The notes under the pieces are model-generated. The model saw nothing but the letters and a program-made list of their open reading frames with translations, was not told where the DNA came from and searched no databases. Shown here in pieces: positions 32,818 to 41,244 of a stretch of DNA of 64,000 nucleotides (positions are counted from its first letter, which is position 1; each line of letters starts with the position of its first letter). Source of the DNA: Actinoplanes sp. KI2 (GTDB lineage: Bacteria; Actinomycetota; Actinomycetes; Mycobacteriales; Micromonosporaceae); the NCBI RefSeq assembly GCF_025630775.1, contig NZ_JAOSZE010000017.1, forward strand, positions 124,001-188,000. The letters run 5' to 3'. Both the position numbers and the translations under genes were made by a program.

Positions 32818-35610
32818 CTATCGGCGAGCGATCACGTAGGACACCAGCCGAGGAGTATCCGGATCATCGTGGCGGACCACCGTGATGGCGTCGGCCACCA
32901 ACTCGTGCCGGCGAAGCACACTTGATATCTCGTCCAGCTCGATGCGGTGACCGTTCACCTTGACCTGGTTGTCGCGTCGGCCCAGCATGACGAACTCACC
33001 GCCGGCGTTGAGGCGGGCCACGTCGCCCGTGCGGTAGACACGCTCGCCACGCGGACCGGTGACGAAGCGCTCCTCGGTCATCGCCGGGAGTCCGTGATAG
33101 CCGAGTGCTACGCCCGCACCCCCGATGCAGAGCTCACCGGGCACGCCCAGCGGACACTCTCGCAGATTGTCGTCGAGCACCCAGACGGTGGTGTTGTCGA
33201 TCGGGCGGCCGATCGGCACCACCGTGCTGTCGCTACGTGACAGCGGGGTGATCAGCGACCACACCGTCGTCTCGGTCGGTCCGTACATGTTCCACGCCTG
33301 CTCCGCCACGGTGAGCAGTTGATTGGCCAGACCTCGAGTCAGCTGTTCCCCGCCGCACAGGGCCAGGCGCAACCGCACCGGCTCACCGCTCGCCACCAAC
33401 TGTTTCCAGGTGACCGGGGTGGCCTGCATGACCGTGACGCCCGCCGAGGCGATGAGCGCGGCAAGCCGGTGCGGATCGACCGCGTCCTCCGCGGACGCGA
33501 TGACCACCGTGCCGCCGACCGTCAGCGGGAGAAACAGTTCCAGTACGGCGATGTCGAACGACGGGCTGGTCAAAGCCAGAACCACGTCGTCCGCGGCGCA
33601 ACCGGGAGCCCGCGCCATCGACGCCAGGAAGTTGACCACGGCGCGGTGAGGCACCACGACACCCTTCGGATTCCCCGTCGAGCCGGAGGTGTAGATGAGA
33701 TAGGCGGGATCCTCCGGCGCTGTCGCGGCGCGTTCGGCCGGCGGCGGCGAGGGCGGTTGCGGGGCGGACGCGGACGGACACCACCCATCCGACTCGGACG
33801 CGGACGGACACCACCCATCCGACTCGGACGCGGACGGACACCACCCGCCCGGCTCGGATGCGGCCATGATGTCGCCGATCCGCAGCACGGGCAGGGCGGG
33901 CACATTCAGCTCGTCGGCCAGATCGGCGACGTCCGTCACGATCAGACAGGCCTCGGCGTCGATCAAGACGTACTCGGTGCGCTGCCTTGGGTACAACGGG
34001 TCGATCGGCAGGTATGCGCCACCTGCCTTCCACACACCCAGCATGGCGGCGAGCATCTTCCACGAGCGGTCGAGGTGCAGCGCCACCACGGAGCCGGCCT
34101 TGGCCCCGCTCGCTCGGAACGCGCTTGCCAACCGATCGGAAAGGACATTCAGCTGCGCGTACGTCAGAGTGGTGGACCCCGCCCGTACGGCGATCGCGTC
34201 GGGCGAACGCAGGGTGGTCGCGGCGATGAGGTCGACGACACCGGCGGCGCTCGGCGGCGGCGTCGGCGGTGCGGCGGCGAGTCTCTCCAGCAGCTGTCGC
34301 TCCGCCCGGTCGAGGAGCGGCAGACGGCTCACCGGTTCGGACCGGTCGGTCACGGCCGCGCTCAGCAGCGTCCGGAAACGAGACAGCCAGCGCGGCGCCG
34401 TCGGCTCGTCGAAAAGGTCGGCATTGCACCGCACCTCGAAGCGCAGCGCTTGTTGATCTTCGCTCTCGGACACCGTGAGCGTCAGGTCCGTCTCGACGTA
34501 CGGAATGTCGATCGGCACGGACGAGGTGTCCAGGCCGTCCAGCTCCAGCGTCCTCGCGGTCGCGTGATTGAGCATGGTCTGGAAGAACGGTGTCACGGCG
34601 AGACTCCGCTCCGGTTGTAGTTCCGCCACGAGCCGGGTGAGCGGAACCTGACGATTCTGCAAGGCGCCGAGCAGCGCCCGGCGAGCCTGTTTCAGCAATT
34701 GGTCGAACGAGTCCTCGCCGTCCACCTGGATGCGGACCGGCAGCACGTTCATCAACGGGCCGACGAGCCGCTGCGTCTCAGCCCGGTCGCGTCCCGAAAA
34801 CGGCATGCCTATCACCAGGTCGGAACCGCCACCGTGGCGATACAGAGTCGCGGCCCACGCCGCGGCGAGCAGCATCGTCAACGACACGCGTGAGTCGCGG
34901 GCGGATGCGCGAACCGCGGTCAGGGCGGGCCCGGCCAGGGTGGCGGTGGCCACATGTGCGCGCCGGCCGGGCCGGGCGGGCCGGCTGTGGTCCGTCGGGA
35001 TGCTGAGTTGCGGCGGTGCCCCGTCCAGGGCGGCCCGCCAGTAGGCGATGTTCTTGGCCCACTGGTTTCCCGCCGCCTGATCGCGCTCGCTCTCGACGTG
35101 GTCCGCGAACGTCATCGGAAGCGGAGCCGCTGTCCACGTCTCGTCGCACAACCCGGCGTACGCCGCCGTGAGGTCATCGTAGATCACGTTGATGCTGAAG
35201 CCGTCGGCGACGATGTGGTGGACCACCAGGACCAACAGGTAGTGGCCGTCGCCGATCCGGGCCACCCCGGCTCGCATGGTCTCGGCACGGCCGAGGTCAA
35301 AGGTGCGTTCGGCGAGGGTGCGTGCCCATTCCAGCGCCGCATCCAGCGAGTCCGCCTCCGTCGTCTCCCACAGCGGCGTAGCCACGTCCCGCACGGCCGC
35401 GGACAGCTCCCCGTCGATCTCGTGAAAGGCAGTTCGCAGGGGCTCGTGCCGGTCCGCGACCGCCTGCACTGCCCGTCGAAGACGCGGAACGTCAAGTGCA
35501 CCGCTTATCTCGGTGGCGGCGGCGAGGTGCATCGCGGAACCACCGAGCTGTAGTTGCTCCAGCAGCCACATCCACTGCTGGGCGATGGCGATCAGCCCCT
35601 TACCCGGCAT
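32818..35610 (-). CDS. NRPS C-A protein with a truncated adenylation domain (predicted glycine)
   Basis: A protein of 930 residues. The condensation domain (about 1-440) has the active site HHIVADGFS at 131-139. The adenylation domain shows WKAGGAYLPIDPLYP (A2), LIYTSGSTGNPKGV (A3), SFDIAVLEL (A4), NMYGPTETT (A5), YRTGDVARL (A7) and GRRDNQVKVNGHRIELDE (A8). It ends at RLVSYVIARR, before the helix, the A10 lysine and the carrier that should follow. Reading the pocket by eye gives DILQLGMVW, plus Lys from A10; the known glycine code is DILQLGLIWK, so glycine is likely. The missing end is encoded by the gene just upstream, whose stop overlaps this ATG by 11 bp. A 30-bp repeat lies between A2 and A3. 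Confidence 0.9.
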   Translation of the reverse strand: MPGKGLIAIAQQWMWLLEQLQLGGSAMHLAAATEISGALDVPRLRRAVQAVADRHEPLRTAFHEIDGELSAAVRDVATPLWETTEADSLDAALEWARTLAERTFDLGRAETMRAGVARIGDGHYLLVLVVHHIVADGFSINVIYDDLTAAYAGLCDETWTAAPLPMTFADHVESERDQAAGNQWAKNIAYWRAALDGAPPQLSIPTDHSRPARPGRRAHVATATLAGPALTAVRASARDSRVSLTMLLAAAWAATLYRHGGGSDLVIGMPFSGRDRAETQRLVGPLMNVLPVRIQVDGEDSFDQLLKQARRALLGALQNRQVPLTRLVAELQPERSLAVTPFFQTMLNHATARTLELDGLDTSSVPIDIPYVETDLTLTVSESEDQQALRFEVRCNADLFDEPTAPRWLSRFRTLLSAAVTDRSEPVSRLPLLDRAERQLLERLAAAPPTPPPSAAGVVDLIAATTLRSPDAIAVRAGSTTLTYAQLNVLSDRLASAFRASGAKAGSVVALHLDRSWKMLAAMLGVWKAGGAYLPIDPLYPRQRTEYVLIDAEACLIVTDVADLADELNVPALPVLRIGDIMAASEPGGWCPSASESDGWCPSASESDGWCPSASAPQPPSPPPAERAATAPEDPAYLIYTSGSTGNPKGVVVPHRAVVNFLASMARAPGCAADDVVLALTSPSFDIAVLELFLPLTVGGTVVIASAEDAVDPHRLAALIASAGVTVMQATPVTWKQLVASGEPVRLRLALCGGEQLTRGLANQLLTVAEQAWNMYGPTETTVWSLITPLSRSDSTVVPIGRPIDNTTVWVLDDNLRECPLGVPGELCIGGAGVALGYHGLPAMTEERFVTGPRGERVYRTGDVARLNAGGEFVMLGRRDNQVKVNGHRIELDEISSVLRRHELVADAITVVRHDDPDTPRLVSYVIARR
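33761..33850. repeat. Three tandem 30-bp units inside the A domain
   Basis: Units at 33761, 33791 and 33821 contain CGGACGCGGACGGACACCAC followed by CCATCCGACT (third copy varied). In frame they encode a ten-residue repeat, W-C-P-S-A-S-E-S-D-G, three times, in the loop between motifs A2 and A3. The length is a multiple of three, so the frame is kept. Such an insert is not part of the normal fold. Confidence 0.92.
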
Positions 35611-36004
35611 TTCGCGCCTCCCTGATGTAAGTGGCGATCGCCGAGACGGTGGGTTGCTCGAAGAGCACGCCGGCCGGAACCTTCACCTGATAGCTCTTGC
35701 GCACCTGCGCCGCCATGCGCATCAGCTGCAGCGAATGGCCGCCCAGCCGGAAGAAGTGGTCATGGATGCCGACGGAGTCGAGGCCGAGGAGATTCGCCCA
35801 GATCTCCGCCAGGCCGCGCTCCACCTCGTCGCCGGCCTCCGCGTCCCCCGCCCCGGCCGTGCCTGCGGTCGCCGGCGCGGGCAGCGCGGCTGTGTCGATC
35901 TTCTTGTTCGGCGTCAGCGGGAATTCGGTCAGCTCCACCACGGCCACCGGCACCATGTGCCGGGGCAGGTGCCGACGCAGGAATTCCAGAAGTTGCTCCT
36001 CCAC
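35600..36004 (-). CDS. Detached adenylation C-terminal end plus peptidyl carrier protein
   Basis: A protein of 134 residues. Residues 1-42 (EEQLLEFLRRHLPRHMVPVA ... FPLTPNKKIDTAALP) are the last part of an A domain including the A10 motif, whose lysine is needed for adenylate formation. Residues about 55-134 are a carrier with LGGHSLQLM, the Ser being the phosphopantetheine site. No A-domain core precedes them. The GTG at 36004 has AGGGG 9 bp upstream and begins exactly at the helix; a start at 36049 is possible. The sequence is what the adjacent C-A protein lacks, so the two probably assemble into one working module. Confidence 0.8.
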   Translation of the reverse strand: MEEQLLEFLRRHLPRHMVPVAVVELTEFPLTPNKKIDTAALPAPATAGTAGAGDAEAGDEVERGLAEIWANLLGLDSVGIHDHFFRLGGHSLQLMRMAAQVRKSYQVKVPAGVLFEQPTVSAIATYIREARNAG

Positions 36005-36060
36005 GGCAGAGATCCCCTGTTCGTTCGCGGCTGACGGCGGACGGCACACACTCGGACCCG

Positions 36061-36336
36061 CTAAGCGGGCGTAGCCCGGTCCGGCGACGGTCTCGGAGGC
36101 GGGTCGGCCTGCTGCTCGAAGAGCTTGACCTGGTCCTCGAAAATCGGGGTCGCCAACACGTCGACCAGTTGTGGAATGGCGTGCCCGGACGACCGTAGCC
36201 CCGCGAGTAACCGCAGTGCGGATAGCGAGTCGCCGCCAAGATGAAAGAAATTCGAGTCGCCGCTGACGTCATCGACGCCGAGGATCTCGACCCAGGCGGA
36301 CTTGAGGCCCTCGGTGATCGTCGGCCGCGTGGTCAT
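36061..36336 (-). CDS. Free-standing peptidyl carrier protein
   Basis: A protein of 91 residues. FFHLGGDSLSALRLLAGL (about 37-54) is the phosphopantetheine attachment motif. The following helix II/III region IPQLVDVLATPIFEDQVKLF is typical of type II PCPs. It is the first gene of the operon PCP, A-end-PCP, C-A. The ATG is set by GGTGGTGGG; an in-frame start 24 bp earlier is less likely. Because no A domain is fused, it must be loaded in trans. Confidence 0.85.
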   Translation of the reverse strand: MTTRPTITEGLKSAWVEILGVDDVSGDSNFFHLGGDSLSALRLLAGLRSSGHAIPQLVDVLATPIFEDQVKLFEQQADPPPRPSPDRATPA

Positions 36337-36485
36337 CCCACCACCGCGGCCCGATGGCACCGCCCGTTTCGGTTCATGCTTTCTACCACGGCCGCGGATC
36401 GCCTCCCCCGTAATCGACGGTCGTCATCAGATCTTAGAGGAAACCGCATGTCACTGTCTGACGTAGGCGCGGGCGGTCGGCGGCC

Positions 36486-36515
36486 TTGCGATACATCTGG
36501 GTCGATGCGAATATA
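36486..36515 (+). promoter_or_regulatory. Candidate promoter for the 36574 operon
   Basis: TTGCGA at 36486-36491 and AATATA at 36510-36515, 18 bp apart, in a 237-bp region between divergent genes. Transcription would start near 36522, giving a leader of about 50 nt before the small reading frame at 36574. Confidence 0.45.
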
Positions 36516-36573
36516 GGCGTTCGGATGCGGTCCGGTTAAATGGCATTGCACCGGCACGACCAACGGGGGATAG

Positions 36574-36729
36574 ATGAAACTTCGCTTTGGTTGCTGTTGC
36601 CTGCGCGCCTACGCAATGCGCGCGCCGCACTACGACCAGGAATCTCACGGCGATACGGACGGATTTGCCGAGCGCGTCATCGCCCCGGGCCAGGGAAATT
36701 GCCGCAGGTCGAGCGGAGCGCGGCCGTGA
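36574..36729 (+). CDS. Small Cys-rich ORF, leader peptide or precursor
   Basis: Fifty-one codons: MKLRFGCCCLRAYAMRAPHY at the start, then an acidic/polar stretch, then GQGNCRRSSGARP. GGGGGA sits 4 bp ahead of the ATG, and the TGA stop overlaps the GTG of the next gene (GTGA). Both points favour real translation. Three consecutive Cys codons (TGC TGT TGC) at positions 7-9 are just what cysteine-responsive attenuator uORFs of mycobacteria carry. Alternatively it is a peptide substrate for the cluster's radical SAM enzymes. A long N-terminal extension of the next gene would compete with it but lacks a ribosome-binding site. Confidence 0.6.
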   Translation: MKLRFGCCCLRAYAMRAPHYDQESHGDTDGFAERVIAPGQGNCRRSSGARP

Positions 36730-37535
36730 GTGCCCTCAGTTGGCAGCCGCTCGGTGGAAGCGGAGACACCGTTCTGGCCATGGATTTCGCGGTTGGCCGC
36801 AAGGGCGCCGGCTTCGAGGCTGTCGCGGCGGGATTGAGCACGTCGTTCGCGGTGTTCCTGTCGACGTTTCAACCCGGCAGCCTGGAGTCGTTGAGCACGG
36901 GTCCGACGCCGGCCGCGGAGCGATTCACGCGCGACATCCGGACCTCGTGCGCAGGGCTTCCCCCGGTGCGTGCGGTCATCGGCTACTGCGCCGGCAGTGC
37001 GTTCGCCTGCCATGCCGCGGATACCCTGGCGGACGGCGGCCACCGCCCGCCGGTGGTGTTGCTCGACCCCGCGACCGCCACCCCGGCGACCATTTGGGAG
37101 CGCTACGTCGAGGCGATGAACGGGCTCAAGGAGCTGCTTCCCGCCGAGCGCATCGATCAGGAGCTCGCCCGGACGCCGCAGGACCCGGCGGCGGCACTGC
37201 CCGCTTACGCGGCCACGCTCGCCGGAACGTACCGCGCCCTCGTCACCGAAGCCTGTGACCTGCTGGGCGCCGCCGACCTTGCGGTGCAACTAGGCACACA
37301 CGTCGCCGACGCGCTGCATTACCAGGCCGTCGCCGGCGCCATCGGCGGGAACCGCCGCGGCGCGGTCGTGTTCACCTCGAAGGGGTTCGTCCCAGAGCCA
37401 CCGTACGCGCCCGCAGACGTCGCGTTCGACGTGGCTTATGCCGACCTGCTGCGAGACGACGCCGTGGTCCGCGCCGTGGTGGACGCCGTCAGCGCTGAGC
37501 GTGGCCCGCGATCACCCATCGGGCCGGTCGCGTGA
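36726..37535 (+). CDS. Thioesterase-like protein with Cys nucleophile, possible aminoacyl shuttle
   Basis: A protein of 269 residues with the alpha/beta-hydrolase layout of type II thioesterases. The nucleophile elbow is IGYCAGSAFACHAAD (about 94-108), so Cys replaces Ser. The acidic residue is present (VVLLDPATA). Where NRPS thioesterases have the catalytic His before '..LL.dp.v', this protein has AFDVAYADLLRDDAVV, with no His. SyrC and CmaE are TE-like proteins with an active-site Cys that move aminoacyl groups between carriers. This one may do the same for the free PCPs nearby. It pairs with a paralogue at 38624. Confidence 0.7.
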   Translation: MSALSWQPLGGSGDTVLAMDFAVGRKGAGFEAVAAGLSTSFAVFLSTFQPGSLESLSTGPTPAAERFTRDIRTSCAGLPPVRAVIGYCAGSAFACHAADTLADGGHRPPVVLLDPATATPATIWERYVEAMNGLKELLPAERIDQELARTPQDPAAALPAYAATLAGTYRALVTEACDLLGAADLAVQLGTHVADALHYQAVAGAIGGNRRGAVVFTSKGFVPEPPYAPADVAFDVAYADLLRDDAVVRAVVDAVSAERGPRSPIGPVA

Positions 37536-38578
37536 CAGCGCCGGCCACGCCCCGCGATTTCGACGTCTACACCACCTGTCCGGCCTCGGCCGACAACATG
37601 CCCGGCAAGGAATATCTGAACGCCGTCGTGGACGTCGCGCGCTGGACCGAGGAACACGGCTGCCGCGGCGCGCTGGTGTACACCGACAACACGTTGATGG
37701 ATTCGTGGGCGGTGGCGCAGGCGGCTATCGCGGGAACATCCACGTTCGTGCCGCTGGTCGCCGTGCAACCGGTCTACCAGCACCCGTTCGTGGTGGCGAA
37801 CACCATCGCGTCGTTGGCGAAGATGTACGAGCGTCAGGTCGACGTCAACTTCGTCGCCGGAGGTTTCCAGGGCCACCTCACCAGCCTCGGCGACACGCTC
37901 GATCACGATCAGCGGTACGAACGGTTGCGCGAGTACGCCGATATCGTGCAAAGCCTCATCAGCCAGCCGGCGACCACGCACAGCGGCCGGCACTACCAGG
38001 TGACGAGGTCCCGGACGAATCTGCGTATCGCCAAGCATCTGCGGCCGCGGTACTACGTCTCCGGGTCGTCGCCGGCCAGCGCCCGCACGGCAGACGACCT
38101 CCAGGTCGTGCAGCTCTCCTATCCCACACCGCCGGAGGAGTTCGTCGTGCGGCCGACGGCGCTGCGAGGGCGCCACGGCACCGGGGTGCGCCTGGGCATC
38201 ATCGCGCGTGACACCGCCGAGGAGGCCTGGCGTGACGCGGAGCAGCGCTTCCCCGACGACGATCTGGGCCGGCAACTTCATGATCTGGCCCAGGCAACCG
38301 TCTCTTCCGTCTGGCATCACGAGCTTTCCGCCCGCGCCGACCAGCGGCTTACGCACGCCGACAACTACTGGCTTCGCCCGTTCCGCACGTACAAGACCTT
38401 CTGCCCCTATCTCGTCGGAAGCCACGAAGAAGTGTCCGCCATCCTGAGCTCCTACCTAGCGGACGGAGTGCGGACCATCATCTTGGACATCCCCGCGTCC
38501 TTCGACGACCTTGGCGAGGCGATGTCGGCGATCAGTAGGGCCGCGGCGATGGCGAATGGCTCCGACCGGGAGAAGTAA
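37532..38578 (+). CDS. Luciferase-like flavin-dependent monooxygenase
   Basis: A protein of 348 residues of the LLM (bacterial luciferase, SsuD-like) class, a TIM barrel using FMNH2. Blocks seen are YLNAVVDVARWTEEHGCRGA, VAVQPVYQHPFVVANTIASL and VDVNFVAGGFQGHLTSLGD (about 101-119). Natural-product pathways use such enzymes for N- or C-hydroxylation and oxidative cleavage, often on carrier-bound intermediates. The GTG overlaps the stop of the TE-like gene by 4 bp, so both likely act on one carrier-bound species. No flavin reductase gene is seen in the cluster. Confidence 0.85.
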   Translation: MTAPATPRDFDVYTTCPASADNMPGKEYLNAVVDVARWTEEHGCRGALVYTDNTLMDSWAVAQAAIAGTSTFVPLVAVQPVYQHPFVVANTIASLAKMYERQVDVNFVAGGFQGHLTSLGDTLDHDQRYERLREYADIVQSLISQPATTHSGRHYQVTRSRTNLRIAKHLRPRYYVSGSSPASARTADDLQVVQLSYPTPPEEFVVRPTALRGRHGTGVRLGIIARDTAEEAWRDAEQRFPDDDLGRQLHDLAQATVSSVWHHELSARADQRLTHADNYWLRPFRTYKTFCPYLVGSHEEVSAILSSYLADGVRTIILDIPASFDDLGEAMSAISRAAAMANGSDREK

Positions 38579-38623
38579 ACGCGAGAGCGCCCGAGTCCCG
38601 GCCGGATAGGGTCGGCGCGTCGC

Positions 38624-39475
38624 TCAAGACCTCGCCGACTCCGCAATGGGGGCAGGAGGCGGATCAACTCGGGTCCCGCCACCGATGATCTGTTCCACCG
38701 CGTCGGCCACCCTGGGATCGGCAAGCAGATTCTCCCGGGCCACGGGAAAGACCGAGCTCGCGTGCCAGCCGGGGGGCAGTTGGTGCCCGGCGGAGGCGAG
38801 CACAACCGTATCCGCCGACGTGTCCGGCGGCGCGGCGACGACCTGCGCGGCCAGCACCAGATAGCTCAGGTACGAACGAAAATGAGCGGTCATCTGATCC
38901 GTCAGATCGTCCTCCACGCCGAGCAGCTCAGCAGCCCAGTGGACGACCCGTTCATACGCCGCGCCGACCGCCGACACCAGTGCGACCGGGTCACCGAGCG
39001 CCCGGTTCGCCGAGATGGCGGCGCGTGCGAGCGCGCGGGCCTCCGCCATCCGGGTAGGTTCGGTCACCTCGGCGAACGACTCGACGGCCGACTCGAAGTT
39101 CGCATACAACGCCGCACCGTCGATCAGTTGTGGATCGAACAGCACGACCGGCGGCCGGGTGCCCTGCCGCTCGGCGCAGATGTCGGCGAAGGCCGAAGCG
39201 AGCGAGCTGCCCGCACAGTATCCGAGCACACCGACCACGTGGAGATCTTGCTTTCGCAGGTCGTCCAGCCATGCGGCGACGTACTCCGCGGCCGCGTGCT
39301 CGAGCAGGTCACCGTTCCTTTGGTCGAAGACCGGCTCACGGACGGCGGGCCCGGGACCGAGCTCGCGGACGAGGTCGGCGAAGCTCGCCGCCCGTCGGCC
39401 CGGCCCGAAATCGACCGCGACGATCGTCCGATCATCGGTGCCCGTCCGCAGCTCACGCCACCGTACGCCAGTCAT
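38624..39475 (-). CDS. Second TE-like protein with Cys nucleophile
   Basis: A protein of 283 residues, clearly paralogous to the one at 36726: LGYCAGSSLASAFAD (about 84-98) gives the Cys elbow and VVLFDPQLID the acidic residue. The C-terminal block VFPVARENLLADPRVADAV has Arg where the catalytic His is expected. Loss of His in both copies argues against simple hydrolysis and for acyl transfer or holding. GGGGGAGG lies just before the ATG. It is the last gene of the long minus-strand run that includes CysRS. Confidence 0.7.
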   Translation of the reverse strand: MTGVRWRELRTGTDDRTIVAVDFGPGRRAASFADLVRELGPGPAVREPVFDQRNGDLLEHAAAEYVAAWLDDLRKQDLHVVGVLGYCAGSSLASAFADICAERQGTRPPVVLFDPQLIDGAALYANFESAVESFAEVTEPTRMAEARALARAAISANRALGDPVALVSAVGAAYERVVHWAAELLGVEDDLTDQMTAHFRSYLSYLVLAAQVVAAPPDTSADTVVLASAGHQLPPGWHASSVFPVARENLLADPRVADAVEQIIGGGTRVDPPPAPIAESARS

Positions 39476-39664
39476 GATCCTCCCCCGCGAGTCGCCCGGA
39501 GTGCACGGCTTCCCAGCGAGCAGGAACTGCTCGAAAGACGCGAAGCCATTGGTTGATGCCTAGTTCGCAATGGTGAAAGCGGTCGTCCGGTTCTGGTAGC
39601 CGACGACTTTCCGCTGACGTGCATTTCTGCCCGAGCGATAAGGCGCGCGGCCGTTCCCGCCGAT

Positions 39665-41140
39665 CTAATCGTCGATGGGCATGGGTTCCCAGCGGGTACC
39701 CTGCGGGGTGTCCACCAGCCGAACCCCGATCTCGGTGAGCTGGTTGCGAATCCGGTCGGCCTCGCCCCAGTCGCCACCCGCGCGGGCCGTGGCGCGCGCC
39801 GCGATCAGCCCTTCGATGTAATCGGGCGGCATGGCGATGTTCGTAGCGGTTGATACCTCGTCGGCCGACAGGACGCCGAGCTTGAGACCCAGCAGCCGCT
39901 CCGCGGCGGACGCCAGCAACGCCGCCTCGCCGTCCTCCAGCGAATCCAGGCGGAGGACGGCATTGAGCTCCGCGATCACCTTTGGCGTGTTGAGGTCCTC
40001 GGTGATGGCGTCGTCGATGGCGGCCAGTGCGGCCAGCGCTTCGGCGCTGCGCAGTCGTCCACGGACGACGTCGAGACCGGCCGCCTCCGGCAGGGGACCG
40101 AGCTGCGCGACCCGACCGAGCAGCCGGCGGTACCCGGCCGCGGCGGAGCGCAGACCCGCTTCGGTGAAATCGAGCTGACTGCGGTAGTGCGCGTTGAGGA
40201 GGAAGTATCGGTACACCATCGGGTGGTGGCCGGCGTTCATGAGGTCGCGCAGGATCGGCACCCGGCCGCTGGACTTCGCAATCTTGTTGCTGCCGAGCAG
40301 CACAAACTCGTTGTGCAGCCACATCGGCACCCAGTCACGGCCGTCGCCGAGGTAGGCCTCACTCTGGGCGATCTCGTTGACGTGGTGGATCTCCCGATGA
40401 TCGACACCGCCGGTGTGGATGTCGAAGTGGTCGCCCAGCAGGCTCATGCTCATGACCGAGCACTCGAGATGCCACCCTGGCACACCCGGTCCCCACGGAG
40501 ATTCCCAGTGCACCAGTCGTTTCTGTTCGCCGCGCTCGGCCCGCCAGACCGCGAAGTCGGCGGGCGACCGCTTACCGGCGACGGCCTCGAGGCGGTGCAC
40601 ATCGGTGTCCGCACTGCCCGGCCGACGAAGCGCCAGCCGGCCGTAATCCGGCATCCGGCTGGTGTCGAAATACAGGCCGGAGTCGAGCTGGTACGTGTAG
40701 CCCTTGCGTTCCAGAACCTGCGCGAACTCGATCATCTGCGGCACGTACTCACTGGCCCGCGGGTTGTGTGAGTGCGGTAGTACGTTCAGGTTGCTCAAAT
40801 CGGTGAAGAACGCCTCGGTGTATTTCTTGGTCACATCCCACACCGATTGGTTCTGCGCGCGCGCGGTGACCTCCACCTTGTCTTCGCCGAGGTCGCCGTC
40901 GCCCACGGCGTGGCCGACATCGGTGATGTTGACGACCGAGGTTACGGTGACACCCTTGAACTCCAGCATGCGCCGGAGCGTGTCCGCGAAGACGTACGGG
41001 CGAAGATTCCCGAGGTGCGGGTCACCATAGACGGTCATGCCACAGGAATAGATGCCGACGTGGCCGGACGACGCCGGGGCCAGCTGCTGCATCTCGCGAC
41101 CGAGGGAATTGAACAACCTCGGACGTGTTCCTTCGACCAC
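39665..41140 (-). CDS. cysS: Cysteinyl-tRNA synthetase, full length, within the biosynthetic cluster
   Basis: A protein of 491 residues. YSCGMTVYGDPHLGNLRPYV holds the first zinc Cys and the HIGH-type motif (HLGN). HLECSVMSMSLLGDHFDIHT gives a zinc Cys, and HHVNEIAQSEA replaces the common PHHENEIAQS. KIAKSSG stands at KMSKS. A C-terminal anticodon-binding part is present, so it can probably charge tRNA. I used the GTG with GAGGAG 8 bp upstream; an ATG at 41161 is the alternative. It may supply Cys-tRNA to a transferase, or be a resistant copy if the product inhibits CysRS. The sequence alone does not decide. Confidence 0.88.
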   Translation of the reverse strand: MVEGTRPRLFNSLGREMQQLAPASSGHVGIYSCGMTVYGDPHLGNLRPYVFADTLRRMLEFKGVTVTSVVNITDVGHAVGDGDLGEDKVEVTARAQNQSVWDVTKKYTEAFFTDLSNLNVLPHSHNPRASEYVPQMIEFAQVLERKGYTYQLDSGLYFDTSRMPDYGRLALRRPGSADTDVHRLEAVAGKRSPADFAVWRAERGEQKRLVHWESPWGPGVPGWHLECSVMSMSLLGDHFDIHTGGVDHREIHHVNEIAQSEAYLGDGRDWVPMWLHNEFVLLGSNKIAKSSGRVPILRDLMNAGHHPMVYRYFLLNAHYRSQLDFTEAGLRSAAAGYRRLLGRVAQLGPLPEAAGLDVVRGRLRSAEALAALAAIDDAITEDLNTPKVIAELNAVLRLDSLEDGEAALLASAAERLLGLKLGVLSADEVSTATNIAMPPDYIEGLIAARATARAGGDWGEADRIRNQLTEIGVRLVDTPQGTRWEPMPIDD

Positions 41141-41244
41141 TTCGCCGCTCCTCAGAATCATGCGCCATGCCGGCATCCAGGATGCCCCGACAGCGCCCAC
41201 CAGCCTACACACTGAGTAGTGATCGACCGGCCCTCGGATCGGGC

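Noticed and set aside
33761-33850. CRISPR-like repeats
   Set aside because: Units are directly adjacent with no spacers and are in frame within a coding sequence. No cas genes are present in the window.
36540-36728. N-terminal extension of the first TE-like protein from an upstream ATG
   Set aside because: It lacks a ribosome-binding site, is not family-like, and competes with the better-supported 51-codon frame.
39472-39624. Small frame upstream of the second TE-like gene ending in an ATGA overlap
   Set aside because: No ribosome-binding site at its ATG, Ser/Arg-rich content without pattern, and the TE-like gene has its own strong GGGGGAGG. The overlap could be chance.
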